From NCBI RefSeq assembly GCF_001813295.1, contig NZ_KV812016.1:172369-236368 (forward strand): a stretch of 64,000 nucleotides of DNA. Direction: 5' to 3'. Made by a program: the position numbers and the translations under genes. This document shows, piece by piece, positions 1 through 8,229 of this stretch. A model generated the notes under the pieces. It was not told where the DNA came from. It did no database searches and was given only the letters and a program-made list of their open reading frames with translations. Origin of the DNA: Streptococcus sp. HMSC072G04. Lineage in GTDB: Bacteria > Bacillota > Bacilli > Lactobacillales > Streptococcaceae. Each line of letters begins with the position of its first letter. Position 1 is the stretch's first letter.

Positions 1-2
1 AA

Positions 3-113
3 CAAGGTGAAGACGTTGCGCTTGATGATTTGCCAGGTACTGGTACTTGTATTCGTTGTAAAATCATTGGTTTGTCCGCGATCCATTTTCTTGCGGACTT
101 CACTGAGGGATAA
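3..113 (+). CDS. C-terminal tail of an unidentified gene (partial)
   Basis: An open frame enters from the left edge in the third frame and ends at TAA 111-113, giving about 36 residues with a motif GTGTCIRCK and a final FLADFTEG. The spacing of glycines and beta-like residues weakly recalls a TRAM-type RNA-binding tail, as in methylthiotransferases, but this is too short to name. It runs in the same direction as plsC, which has its own promoter downstream. The longer overlapping frame (to 192) has a less protein-like composition, so I prefer this one. Confidence 0.45.
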   Translation, partial: QGEDVALDDLPGTGTCIRCKIIGLSAIHFLADFTEG

Positions 114-215
114 CCCCTTTAATTCATTCGTTTCCATAGACAATATGATATCATTTTTTTGCGAAAAAGACTATCTAGAATCGGTCCGCTGAGACATTTT
201 TTATCTAAAAAAAGT

Positions 216-244
216 TTGCGGTCAAAATCAGGATACGGTATAAT
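216..244 (+). promoter_or_regulatory. Sigma-A promoter of plsC
   Basis: TTGCGG (216-221) and TATAAT (239-244) are separated by 17 bases, about 65 bases before the plsC start. Confidence 0.75.
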
Positions 245-310
245 AAGAAAGAACGTTTTACAGGATGGAATATCTTGTAGAGATTAATGAAATGGATTTG
301 AGGAACAACT

Positions 311-1057
311 ATGTTTTATACCTATTTACGTGGCCTTGTTGCCTTTATTCTTTGGGTTTTAAATGGGAATGCCCATTACCATCATAAGGACAATATTCCA
401 GATCAGGAAGAGAACTACATATTGGTATCGCCTCACCGGACCTGGTGGGATCCAGTCTATATGGCCTTTGCGACCAAGCCAAAGCAGTTTATCTTTATGG
501 CGAAAAAAGAACTCTTCACCAATCGTATTTTTGGCTGGTGGATTCGTATGTGTGGGGCTTTTCCGATCGACCGTGAAAATCCGGGAGCAGAAGCCATTAA
601 GTATCCTGTCAATATGCTGAAAAAGAGCAACCGTTCCTTGATTATGTTTCCAAGTGGAAGCCGTCATTCTCAAGACGTCAAAGGCGGTGTTGCCATCATT
701 GCCAAAATGGCTAAGGTCCGTATCATGCCAGTGACATATACTGGTCCAAGAGACTTGAAAGGGTTGGCAACGGGTGAACGCATTGATATGAACTTTGGAC
801 ATCCGATTGATATTTCGGATATTAAAAAGATGAATGACGAAGGAGTGGTAGAAGTTGCCCGTCGTATTCAAGAGGAGTTTGACCGTTTGGATGCGGAAGC
901 GCAAGCGATCAACACCCCAACAAAACCGTTTATCTTGATTCGTTTGTTAAAAATCCTTTTGATTCCTCTTGTCTTAGTCGTGGCCATCTTGACCTTGCTC
1001 TTTAGTTACCTAGCCAGCTTTGTATGGGATCCAGACAAACATCGGAAAAACAAGTAA
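311..1057 (+). CDS. plsC: 1-acyl-sn-glycerol-3-phosphate acyltransferase
   Basis: Makes phosphatidic acid by acylating lysophosphatidate at the inner face of the membrane. The HX4D catalytic motif is seen as H42-RTWW-D47 and the acceptor-binding motif as FPSGSRH (113-119), a variant of the usual FPEGTRS. A further family block lies at MPVTYTGP. The N-terminus is hydrophobic and a strong C-terminal membrane segment (about 208-238) is followed by a basic tail. The length of 248 residues is normal for the family. The ATG at 311 follows a GAGGA-type ribosome site. A terminator directly after the stop makes it a single-gene unit before the competence genes. Confidence 0.93.
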   Translation: MFYTYLRGLVAFILWVLNGNAHYHHKDNIPDQEENYILVSPHRTWWDPVYMAFATKPKQFIFMAKKELFTNRIFGWWIRMCGAFPIDRENPGAEAIKYPVNMLKKSNRSLIMFPSGSRHSQDVKGGVAIIAKMAKVRIMPVTYTGPRDLKGLATGERIDMNFGHPIDISDIKKMNDEGVVEVARRIQEEFDRLDAEAQAINTPTKPFILIRLLKILLIPLVLVVAILTLLFSYLASFVWDPDKHRKNK

Positions 1058-1092
1058 AAAACTGAGAGTTTTTCTCAGTTTTTTTTATTTTT
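1058..1092 (+). terminator. Intrinsic terminator of plsC
   Basis: AACTGAGA and TCTCAGTT form an 8-bp stem followed by a long T run. The T run leads straight into the ComX box at 1092. Confidence 0.85.
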
Positions 1093-1099
1093 ACGAATA
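1092..1099 (+). promoter_or_regulatory. ComX (SigX) box of comEA-comEC
   Basis: A perfect TACGAATA, preceded by a T-rich stretch, lies 24 bases before the comEA start. This is the established late-competence promoter element of streptococci. Confidence 0.9.
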
Positions 1100-1122
1100 A
1101 TAAAAGTGAGAGGAGGTTTCTT

Positions 1123-1791
1123 ATGGAGGATATCATCGAAAAAATCAAAGAATATAAGCTCTTTTTAGCTCTTACTGCTATCGGACTCTTACTTGGAGGG
1201 TATTTTCTTTTTCATCGACCTCAGTCAAGTGCATCCACCATACCGGATCTTTATCAGGCTTCTAGTTCAACTTCGAGCAAAGAAAAGGTGCAGACCACTA
1301 GTTCCAAAGAAGAAAAGACGGCGACTTCTGTGTCTGATGCACCCGAGATCATTACGGTCGATGTCAAAGGAGCCGTCAAACAACCAGGTGTCTATGAGTT
1401 GCGCTCCAATAGCAGAGTCCACGATGCTATTTATAAGGCAGGCGGGATGACAGCAGATGCCAATAGCCAATCGGTCAACTTGGCGCAAAAACTCACCGAT
1501 GAAGCAGTGATCTATGTTGCTAAAGAAGGAGAGGATGTTCCAGCACTTGGAAGTTCAGAAAGTCCTGCAACTTCGTCAGCGCCAGCAGAAAAAACAGGCA
1601 AGGTCCATTTAAATCGAGCAACCGAATCAGATCTCCAGACAGTATCAGGCATTGGCCAGAAACGTGCCCAGGACATTATCGCCTATCGCGAAGCAAATGG
1701 TCCTTTTCGATCAGTGGATGATCTGAAGAATGTTTCAGGAATCGGAGAAAAAACACTGGAGAAACTAAGAGATGCTTTCACGGTGGATTAA
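1123..1791 (+). CDS. comEA: Competence DNA receptor ComEA
   Basis: Membrane-anchored double-stranded DNA receptor of the transformation machine. It has an N-terminal membrane segment (about 13-30), a Ser/Thr-rich linker, an SLBB domain (about 75-132, VDVKGAVKQPGVYEL) and a C-terminal pair of helix-hairpin-helix motifs (about 160-222, with VSGIGQKRAQDII and VSGIGEKTLEKL) that bind DNA. A strong AGGAGG site precedes the ATG. It overlaps comEC by 20 bases, so the two are translationally coupled. Control by ComX is shown by the perfect TACGAATA box upstream. Confidence 0.95.
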   Translation: MEDIIEKIKEYKLFLALTAIGLLLGGYFLFHRPQSSASTIPDLYQASSSTSSKEKVQTTSSKEEKTATSVSDAPEIITVDVKGAVKQPGVYELRSNSRVHDAIYKAGGMTADANSQSVNLAQKLTDEAVIYVAKEGEDVPALGSSESPATSSAPAEKTGKVHLNRATESDLQTVSGIGQKRAQDIIAYREANGPFRSVDDLKNVSGIGEKTLEKLRDAFTVD

Positions 1792-4018
1792 AGACCTTCC
1801 TTTTTCGCTTGTCCATCTCGCCTTTGTGCTCCTATGGCTGTATTTTAGTATCTATCAACCATCTTGGCTTTCGATCAGCGGTCTAGTAGTAGTGGGAGTT
1901 TTAGCGCTTCATCACTATAAAGGGGAACGCTCAAGTTTGCTAGGGCTTGGTTTTGCAATCCTTTGTTTTGCGGCCTTCTTTGTTTTTCAGCGACTACAGG
2001 ATCATCCAGTACAAGTAGAAAGTCAGCCCCCACCCCACTTACGCCTGATTCCAGATACTATCAAGATCAATGGGGATACCCTGTCTTTTCGTGCTAAAAA
2101 TCAGGGAAGGACCTACCAAGTCTTCTACACTTTAAAATCAGAAAAAGAAAAACAGCAGTGGCAAAGTCAAACCCACTTGATGGAGTTGACATATAAAGGT
2201 GTTATAGAAGAACCAGAAGGACAACGAAATTTTAGAGGATTTGACTATCGGTCTTATTTGGAAACACAGGGCATTCACTATCAAATAAAAATCGAAGCGA
2301 TCCAATCCGCGCTTCCTATACAGACTTGGAATGTTTTTGACTGGCTATCTCAATGGAGGCGCCAAGCCATTGTTTGGAGCAAGGAGCACTTTCCGCAGCC
2401 AATGAACCAGTATATGACCGGCCTTCTTTTTGGCTATTTAGATACGGATTTTGAAGATATGGACCAGCTTTACACGAGTTTAGGCATCATCCATTTGTTC
2501 GCCTTATCTGGGATGCAGGTCGGCTTTTTCATCAATGGGATCCGGAAAGCTCTCTTACGTCTAGGAATCTTACAAGAGACAGTCGATATCTGGATGCTTC
2601 CAATTTCTTTGGTGTATGCTGGCTTGACAGGTTTTTCAGTTTCAGTGGTTCGTAGTCTCTTGCAGAAGATCCTCTCTCAAAAGGGGATCCGAGGGATGGA
2701 GAATATGGCGATGACCTTGATGATCTTAATGTTGCTCATGCCCAAGTTTCTTCTGACAGCTGGAGGGGTCTTGAGTTGTGCCTACGCCTTTATTTTGACC
2801 TTGGTAGATACCAGTTCTTATTCAGGACTTAAAAAGCTACTAGTGGAAAGTTTCTGGATTAGCCTGGGAATTTTGCCCCTTTTGACCTATTACTTTAGTG
2901 TCTTTCAACCGTGGTCACTCCCTTTAACCTTCCTCTTTTCTTTCTTATTTGACCTTGTCCTTCTTCCAGGTTTAACGGTGCTATTTATCTTATCGATTCT
3001 AAAGCCCCTTACAATTTTTAACAGTTTCTTTCTTCTCATAGAGGAGTGTATTCGTTGGATTTCAAAGCTCACGTCGCTACCTTTGGTATTTGGTCAGCCG
3101 ACGGGACCAGCTCTGATTGCTCTCTTCTTTCTTTTAGGAATCTTGTATGATCTTCGAAAGCAAAAAAAACGTCGTTTCCTGTTAATAGGCATGATTCTAC
3201 TCATCTTTTGTTGGACCAAGCATCCTTTAGAAAATGAGATTACCATGGTGGATATCGGTCAAGGAGACAGTATCTTTTTACGCGATTGGAAAGGAAGAAC
3301 CATATTGATTGATGTCGGAGGACGTGTCACTTTTAAAAGTGGAGAAAAGTGGCAAGAGCGCAGTCAATCTGCCAATGCGGATCAAACCTTGATTCCCTAT
3401 CTCAAGAGTCGAGGTGTTGGAAAACTCGATGCTTTGGTCTTGACTCATACAGACCAGGACCATATGGGCGATATGGTGGAGGTTGCCAAACAAATCCCAG
3501 TAAAAAAAGTGTATGTCAGTCCAGGTAGTCTAACTAATTCTCAATTTCGAGAGAAATTGAAACAGCTTCATAGTCCGATTAAAGTAGTCCAGAGAGGAGA
3601 TCAACTACCTATTTTTGATCATCATCTAGAAGTCTTATCCCCTGATGAAGTGGGGGATGGTAAAAATGATGATTCGATTGTCCTCTATGGGCAGTTCTAT
3701 CAGAAACGATTTTTGTTCACGGGTGATTTGGAAGAAGCTGGAGAGAAAAAACTATTGAAAAAGGATCCACAATTACAAGTAGATGTCTTGAAAGTAGGCC
3801 ACCACGGTTCTAAAGGTTCCTCTAGTGATGTGTTTTTAGATCAGTTACATCCTCAGTTGGCCTTGATCTCTGTTGGAAAGAAAAATCGCTACCAACATCC
3901 CCATAAAGAATTGCTCGATCGTCTAGAGGAACGCTCTATTTCTTATCTTCGTACCGATGAAAGGGGAGCAATTCGCTTGATTGGGTGGGACCATTGGAGG
4001 GTAGAAACAGTCCGCTAG
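1772..4018 (+). CDS. comEC: Competence DNA channel ComEC/Rec2
   Basis: Polytopic membrane protein through which single-stranded DNA enters the cell during transformation. Its 748 residues carry N-terminal membrane helices, an OB-like extracellular part, the Competence domain (about 210-470, with many helices) and a C-terminal metallo-beta-lactamase-like nuclease domain with H559-x-D-x-D563-H564 (LTHTDQDHMGD), FTGDLEE and VGHHGSKGSS. The length is normal and the metal-binding residues are intact. The start at 1772 lies inside comEA; the overlap is the usual arrangement and not a frameshift. Confidence 0.95.
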   Translation: MLSRWIKDLPFSLVHLAFVLLWLYFSIYQPSWLSISGLVVVGVLALHHYKGERSSLLGLGFAILCFAAFFVFQRLQDHPVQVESQPPPHLRLIPDTIKINGDTLSFRAKNQGRTYQVFYTLKSEKEKQQWQSQTHLMELTYKGVIEEPEGQRNFRGFDYRSYLETQGIHYQIKIEAIQSALPIQTWNVFDWLSQWRRQAIVWSKEHFPQPMNQYMTGLLFGYLDTDFEDMDQLYTSLGIIHLFALSGMQVGFFINGIRKALLRLGILQETVDIWMLPISLVYAGLTGFSVSVVRSLLQKILSQKGIRGMENMAMTLMILMLLMPKFLLTAGGVLSCAYAFILTLVDTSSYSGLKKLLVESFWISLGILPLLTYYFSVFQPWSLPLTFLFSFLFDLVLLPGLTVLFILSILKPLTIFNSFFLLIEECIRWISKLTSLPLVFGQPTGPALIALFFLLGILYDLRKQKKRRFLLIGMILLIFCWTKHPLENEITMVDIGQGDSIFLRDWKGRTILIDVGGRVTFKSGEKWQERSQSANADQTLIPYLKSRGVGKLDALVLTHTDQDHMGDMVEVAKQIPVKKVYVSPGSLTNSQFREKLKQLHSPIKVVQRGDQLPIFDHHLEVLSPDEVGDGKNDDSIVLYGQFYQKRFLFTGDLEEAGEKKLLKKDPQLQVDVLKVGHHGSKGSSSDVFLDQLHPQLALISVGKKNRYQHPHKELLDRLEERSISYLRTDERGAIRLIGWDHWRVETVR

Positions 4019-4032
4019 AGACGAGGAGAGGT

Positions 4033-4061
4033 TTGCTTTCTATGCTGAAAATTGCTATTAT
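4033..4061 (+). promoter_or_regulatory. Promoter of the DUF805 gene
   Basis: TTGCTT (4033-4038) and TATTAT (4056-4061) are 17 bases apart, about 30 bases upstream of the start. Confidence 0.5.
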
Positions 4062-4093
4062 AGAAAGTGAAATCAATGTAAAGGTAGAATCGT

Positions 4094-4696
4094 ATGAACG
4101 CATTTAAGCAATTTTGGATACAGTATGCAGATTTTTCAAGTAAGACCAGTCGGGCCCATTTTTGGCTAGCTTTTTTCTGGAATTCCCTGATTTCTTTGCC
4201 TCTTTGGGTTTTTTACATCGTGACCTCTTTATCCCATCAAAATGCTCAAGAAACGCTCAATTTTTCAACTGTTCATTCTAAGACAGGTTTATGGGCGCTC
4301 GCTGTCTTAGCATTCTTTTACTTCCTCATTTTGGTACCCAGTCAAGCCATTTGTGTGCGTCGCTTGCGAGATGCTGGAATCCATTGGTCTTGGATCTTTT
4401 TGAACCTTGGTCCGGTTTTCCTCTATTTATTGTCAGGGCTAGATATTTTCCTATTTCTTTGGGGGATTACAGTTATTTCTCTCTTAATTCTCATGATGCT
4501 TCCAGGGAAAAACACCTTCCCACAACCAGTAGAAACTCCTATGGGAGTGGCTTCTGAACCACAGGTCACAGCGACAGGGGGGAGCTTTGGCGGCAACTCG
4601 TTTAAGCAAATTCCAAATTTTGTAGCAGCACCTGATTTGTCTGATGAAAAACCACCATTGGAACAAAAAATGGCTGCTGAACACGAAATACACTAG
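4094..4696 (+). CDS. DUF805 family membrane protein
   Basis: A 200-residue protein with the DUF805 signature near the N-terminus (FWIQYADFSSKTSRAHFWLAFFWN) and about four membrane segments between residues 25 and 140. The internal CVRRLRDAGIHWSW block is also typical of the family. The C-terminal 55 residues are polar, rich in Pro, Gly and Glu, and probably cytoplasmic. No biochemical role is established for this family; other members are small membrane proteins near stress or envelope genes. It stands between comEC and holA, is preceded by a likely own promoter and has an AAAGG-type ribosome site. Confidence 0.8.
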   Translation: MNAFKQFWIQYADFSSKTSRAHFWLAFFWNSLISLPLWVFYIVTSLSHQNAQETLNFSTVHSKTGLWALAVLAFFYFLILVPSQAICVRRLRDAGIHWSWIFLNLGPVFLYLLSGLDIFLFLWGITVISLLILMMLPGKNTFPQPVETPMGVASEPQVTATGGSFGGNSFKQIPNFVAAPDLSDEKPPLEQKMAAEHEIH

Positions 4697-4719
4697 ACTG
4701 ATAGAGATAAGAGAGTTTC

Positions 4720-5754
4720 ATGCAAGCAATTACCGACACTAAACATCTGACGGTTCAAACTCTGCCTCCTATTCTTGTATTGACGGGTGAGGATGTAGGT
4801 CAATTTGAATGGTTAAAAAAAGACATTTTTAAAAAAATAGGCTATGATCCCTCAGATTTGAATTATTCTTATTTTGATATGAAGGAAGCCTCCTATGCTG
4901 AAGTCGAGCTGGATTTGGTTAGTCTTCCCTTTTTTGCAGATGAAAAAATCGTGATTTTGGATCACTTATTGGATTTGACCACTGCCAAAAAACGAAATTT
5001 AACCGATGAAGATCTGAAGCAATTTGAAAATTATCTGGAAAATCCTTCTGAATCAACCCGTTTGGTGATATTTGCAGAAGGAAAATTAGATAGTAAGCGT
5101 CGCTTAGTCAAACTCCTAAAACGGGATGCCCAGATCATTGAAGCAACAACACCTAAAGAGCAAGATTTAAAGCGTTATTTTGCAAGTCAGGCACAAGAAT
5201 TGGGCATACAGTTTGTGGGCGATTCCTTGGACCAGCTACTCTTAAAATCTGGCTATGATTTTGGAGAGTTACAGAAGAATCTCGCTCTGTTGCAGGCTTA
5301 TAAAGAAGATGGTCAGATTACCCTCCAAGATATCAAGGAGGTTGTTCCAAAGTCCTTGCAAGATAATATTTTTGATCTGACACAGATGATTCTCAAACGC
5401 CAAATCGATCAAGCCCGGAATTTGGTTAAGGATCTCCGCTTACAAGGAGAAGATGAAATAAAATTGATCGCTATTTTGTTGGGACAATTCCGAATGTTTT
5501 CTCAAGTTAAAATTTTCTCAGAAGAAGGCCAATCCGAAAGCCAAATTGTAGCGAGCTTGTCGGAGTTGTCAGGACGCAAGGTCAATCCTTATCAGGTGAA
5601 GTTTGCCTTACGGGATAGCCGCAGGCTTTCCTTGTCCTTTTTGAAGCAAGCTATGATGACCTTCATCGAGACGGATTATGCGATTAAAAGTGGAACATAT
5701 GAAAAAGACTACTTATTTGATTTGGCCCTGTTGAAAGTAGCTAATAGCGTCTAA
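4720..5754 (+). CDS. holA: DNA polymerase III subunit delta
   Basis: The clamp-loader subunit that opens the sliding clamp during replication. The 344-residue length and the overall pattern match HolA: an N-terminal region starting PPILVLTGEDVGQFEWLKKDI, a middle part with LVIFAEGKLDSKRRLVKLLK, and a C-terminal collar domain with DNIFDLTQMILKRQIDQA and LLGQFRMFSQVK. It starts 23 bases after the DUF805 stop with a GAGAG site, so the two may be co-transcribed. The next gene, sodA, has its own promoter. Confidence 0.92.
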   Translation: MQAITDTKHLTVQTLPPILVLTGEDVGQFEWLKKDIFKKIGYDPSDLNYSYFDMKEASYAEVELDLVSLPFFADEKIVILDHLLDLTTAKKRNLTDEDLKQFENYLENPSESTRLVIFAEGKLDSKRRLVKLLKRDAQIIEATTPKEQDLKRYFASQAQELGIQFVGDSLDQLLLKSGYDFGELQKNLALLQAYKEDGQITLQDIKEVVPKSLQDNIFDLTQMILKRQIDQARNLVKDLRLQGEDEIKLIAILLGQFRMFSQVKIFSEEGQSESQIVASLSELSGRKVNPYQVKFALRDSRRLSLSFLKQAMMTFIETDYAIKSGTYEKDYLFDLALLKVANSV

Positions 5755-5781
5755 CGATGAATGAAATCGCAAGCAGATTAG

Positions 5782-5810
5782 TTGAATAATTTAGCTGTTT
5801 ACGTTATCAT
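5782..5810 (+). promoter_or_regulatory. Promoter of sodA
   Basis: TTGAAT (5782-5787) and TATCAT (5805-5810) are 17 bases apart and 32 bases from the start codon. Confidence 0.75.
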
Positions 5811-5842
5811 CAAGTCAGTAATAAAGAAAAGAGGACCATAAA

Positions 5843-6448
5843 ATGGCTATCATTTTACCAGAATTACCATATGCTTATGATGCATTGGAACCTTATATCG
5901 ATGAAGAAACCATGCATTTGCACCATGATAAACACCATCAAACATATGTAAACAATGTGAATGCAGCTCTTGAAAAACATCCTGAAATTGGAGAAGACCT
6001 TGAAAGCTTGTTAGCTGATGTTGAATCCATTCCAGCTGACATTCGCCAAGCTGTGATCAACAATGGTGGTGGTCATTTGAACCACGCTCTTTTCTGGGAA
6101 TTGATGACTCCAGAACAAACAGCTCCTTCAGCAGAACTTGCTGCAGCGATTGATGCTACATTTGGTTCATTTGAAGACTTCAAAGCAGCCTTCACAGCAG
6201 CAGCAACGACACGTTTTGGTTCTGGCTGGGCATGGTTGGTTGTCAACAAAGAAGGCAAACTCGAAGTGACTTCAACAGCAAACCAAGATACACCAATCTC
6301 TGAAGGTAAAACACCAATCCTTGGTTTGGATGTTTGGGAACATGCCTACTACGTGAAATACCGTAACGTACGTCCTGACTACATCAAAGCTTTCTTCTCA
6401 GTGATTAACTGGAATAAAGTTAATGAATTGTTTGCAGCAGCAAAATAA
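5843..6448 (+). CDS. sodA: Superoxide dismutase (Mn/Fe type)
   Basis: Cytoplasmic enzyme that converts superoxide to hydrogen peroxide and oxygen. All four metal ligands are visible: H27, H81, D163 and H167, the last two in the family signature DVWEHAYY. The Gly76-Gly77 pair and the GSGWAW block are also present. Streptococcal enzymes of this family are usually manganese-dependent, which I infer here without proof from sequence alone. The 201-residue length is typical. Codon use is strongly biased, as in highly expressed genes. It is a single-gene unit between its own promoter and a strong terminator. Confidence 0.97.
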   Translation: MAIILPELPYAYDALEPYIDEETMHLHHDKHHQTYVNNVNAALEKHPEIGEDLESLLADVESIPADIRQAVINNGGGHLNHALFWELMTPEQTAPSAELAAAIDATFGSFEDFKAAFTAAATTRFGSGWAWLVVNKEGKLEVTSTANQDTPISEGKTPILGLDVWEHAYYVKYRNVRPDYIKAFFSVINWNKVNELFAAAK

Positions 6449-6460
6449 TAAAATGAAGGA

Positions 6461-6498
6461 ATCTATAAGAGCAAGTATTGGCTCTTATAGATTTTTTT
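6461..6498 (+). terminator. Intrinsic terminator of sodA
   Basis: A perfect 12-bp stem (6461-6472 with 6481-6492) and an 8-base loop are followed by a run of T. Confidence 0.92.
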
Positions 6499-6529
6499 AT
6501 GTGCATCCGGAAAATCGGAGTATAATTTC

Positions 6530-6557
6530 TTGCGTTTGGTCAGGAAAATGATACACT
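6530..6557 (+). promoter_or_regulatory. Possible promoter of the HerA-like gene
   Basis: TTGCGT (6530-6535) and TACACT (6552-6557) are 16 bases apart. The leader of about 95 bases that follows contains GC-rich complementary segments (GCC near 6585, GGC near 6605). Confidence 0.4.
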
Positions 6558-6658
6558 AGTAGGAGTGTGTCTTACTTGTCTGAAGCCTGGTTTGAAGGGC
6601 CTAGGCAAGGAAAAGATAAACCTTAAAATGAAAACTGAAACATTCAGGGAGAAATGAA

Positions 6659-8131
6659 ATGACTAGTATTACTATTACCAAAGGAGCCGTTGAGACGCCT
6701 ATCTATTTGCGGATGTTGAATCGTCATGGCTTGATTGCAGGTGCAACAGGAACAGGAAAAACGGTTACTCTCAAGGTCCTAACAGAAAAATTAAGCAAAG
6801 AAGGCATTCCGGTCTTTCTAGCCGATATCAAGGGAGATTTATCTGGCTTAGCCAAAGCAGGGCAATGGACGCCAAAACTGGAAGAACGCTACAAGCTTCT
6901 TGGGATCACAGAACCGTTTGAGCCACAAGCCTTCCCAGTTCGATTGTGGGATGTTTTCGGCCAAGCTGGTCATCCTGTTCGGGCGACTGTCGAAGGGATG
7001 GGGTCATTGCTTCTTTCTCGTCTGCTTGATTTGAATGAAACCCAATCAGGAATTCTCGCAATTGTCTTTAAAGTAGCCCAAGAGAAAGATTGGCCTTTAA
7101 TTGATTTGAAGGACCTGCAAAGCCTTTTAAAGGAAGTCTATGAACACAGTTCAGACTATTCGGCCCAATATGGCAATATCACCAAACAATCTGTCGGAGC
7201 GATCCAAAGAAATCTCTTGGTTCTCGAAGAAGAAGGAGCAGACCAGTTTTTCGGAGAGCCCGCACTTGATTTAAATGACTTCATGCAACTTGATGCATCT
7301 GGTCGTGGTTATATCAATATTCTTTCGGCTACAAAGCTCTTTCATTCACCAAAATTGTACTCAACCTTTTTGATTTGGATGCTGTCTCGTCTCTTTGAAA
7401 CACTTCCAGAGGTTGGGGATCCTGAAAAGCCAAAATTGGTCTTCTTCTTTGATGAAGCGCATCTCCTCTTTAAGGATGCAAGCAAGCTCTTTCTTGAGAA
7501 GGTCGAGCAAGTGGTACGCATGATTCGTTCGAAGGGTGTAGGGATTTATTTTATTACCCAAAATCCTCAAGACCTTCCAGAATCTGTTTTGGCACAGCTT
7601 GGAAATCGTGTTCAGCATGCACTTCGAGCTTATACACCCAAAGAAATGAAGGCGATCAAGGTTGCTGCCCAAAGTTTTCGTCCGAATCCAGCTTTTGATA
7701 CAGAAACAGTGATCACAGAATTAGGGACAGGGGAAGCCTTAGTTTCTTTCCTGAATGAAAAGGGACAGCCTAGTGTGGTTGAGCGTGCTTATATTCTCTC
7801 TCCTCAATCGAGTTTTGACCTCTTAAATGAGAGTGAACAATTGGCCTTGATCACAACATCGCCTTTCCATCAAAAGTATGCGACGACGATTGATCGGGAA
7901 TCTGCCTATGAAAAATTAGCAGCTAAAGCAAGCAAGGAAGCACAAGAAAAAGAGCAAAAAGAAGCAGAAAAGGAAGAGGCTGCAGCAGATAAGGCGGCTC
8001 AAAAACGTAGTCCGGGTCGTCCAAGAAAATCTAGTCTTGAAAAGGCAAAAGATTCCTTCTTGAGTTCCTTATTCCGGACGATTGCGCGTGAGATCGCTAA
8101 GCTAATTATGGGCTCCTTTAAACGGAAATAA
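6659..8131 (+). CDS. HerA-like ATPase (DUF853 family)
   Basis: A 490-residue P-loop ATPase of the HerA/FtsK superfamily, DUF853 branch (E. coli YjgR type). The Walker A motif is GATGTGKT (28-35) and the Walker B motif is KLVFFFDEAHLLF (about 260-272). An ITQNPQDLPESVLAQLGNRVQHALRAYTP block typical of DUF853 follows. The C-terminal 80 residues are highly charged, start with a likely coiled coil (EAQEKEQKEAEKEEAA) and include a basic RSPGRPRKSS stretch that could touch nucleic acid. The cellular role of this branch is not settled; a DNA-related motor function is inferred from the superfamily. No nuclease partner (NurA) lies next to it. Confidence 0.85.
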   Translation: MTSITITKGAVETPIYLRMLNRHGLIAGATGTGKTVTLKVLTEKLSKEGIPVFLADIKGDLSGLAKAGQWTPKLEERYKLLGITEPFEPQAFPVRLWDVFGQAGHPVRATVEGMGSLLLSRLLDLNETQSGILAIVFKVAQEKDWPLIDLKDLQSLLKEVYEHSSDYSAQYGNITKQSVGAIQRNLLVLEEEGADQFFGEPALDLNDFMQLDASGRGYINILSATKLFHSPKLYSTFLIWMLSRLFETLPEVGDPEKPKLVFFFDEAHLLFKDASKLFLEKVEQVVRMIRSKGVGIYFITQNPQDLPESVLAQLGNRVQHALRAYTPKEMKAIKVAAQSFRPNPAFDTETVITELGTGEALVSFLNEKGQPSVVERAYILSPQSSFDLLNESEQLALITTSPFHQKYATTIDRESAYEKLAAKASKEAQEKEQKEAEKEEAAADKAAQKRSPGRPRKSSLEKAKDSFLSSLFRTIAREIAKLIMGSFKRK

Positions 8132-8191
8132 GCCTTTTATGAAAAGAAAAATACTTTTTAAAAAGAAACCGTTTTCTCTTTCTGATAATTC

Positions 8192-8220
8192 TTGTTATTT
8201 TCAGTAGAATCTTTTATAAT
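8192..8220 (+). promoter_or_regulatory. Promoter of the secreted serine hydrolase
   Basis: TTGTTA (8192-8197) and TATAAT (8215-8220) are 17 bases apart. The start codon at 8230 begins only 9 bases after the -10 element, with no ribosome site between. Confidence 0.8.
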
Positions 8221-8229
8221 TAATCTCGT

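Noticed and set aside
7..192. 61-codon frame at the left edge
   Set aside because: It overlaps a more protein-like frame (3-113) and its second half runs into AT-rich intergenic DNA.
1772..1791. Possible frameshift joining comEA and comEC
   Set aside because: The 20-base overlap is the normal arrangement of two complete genes.
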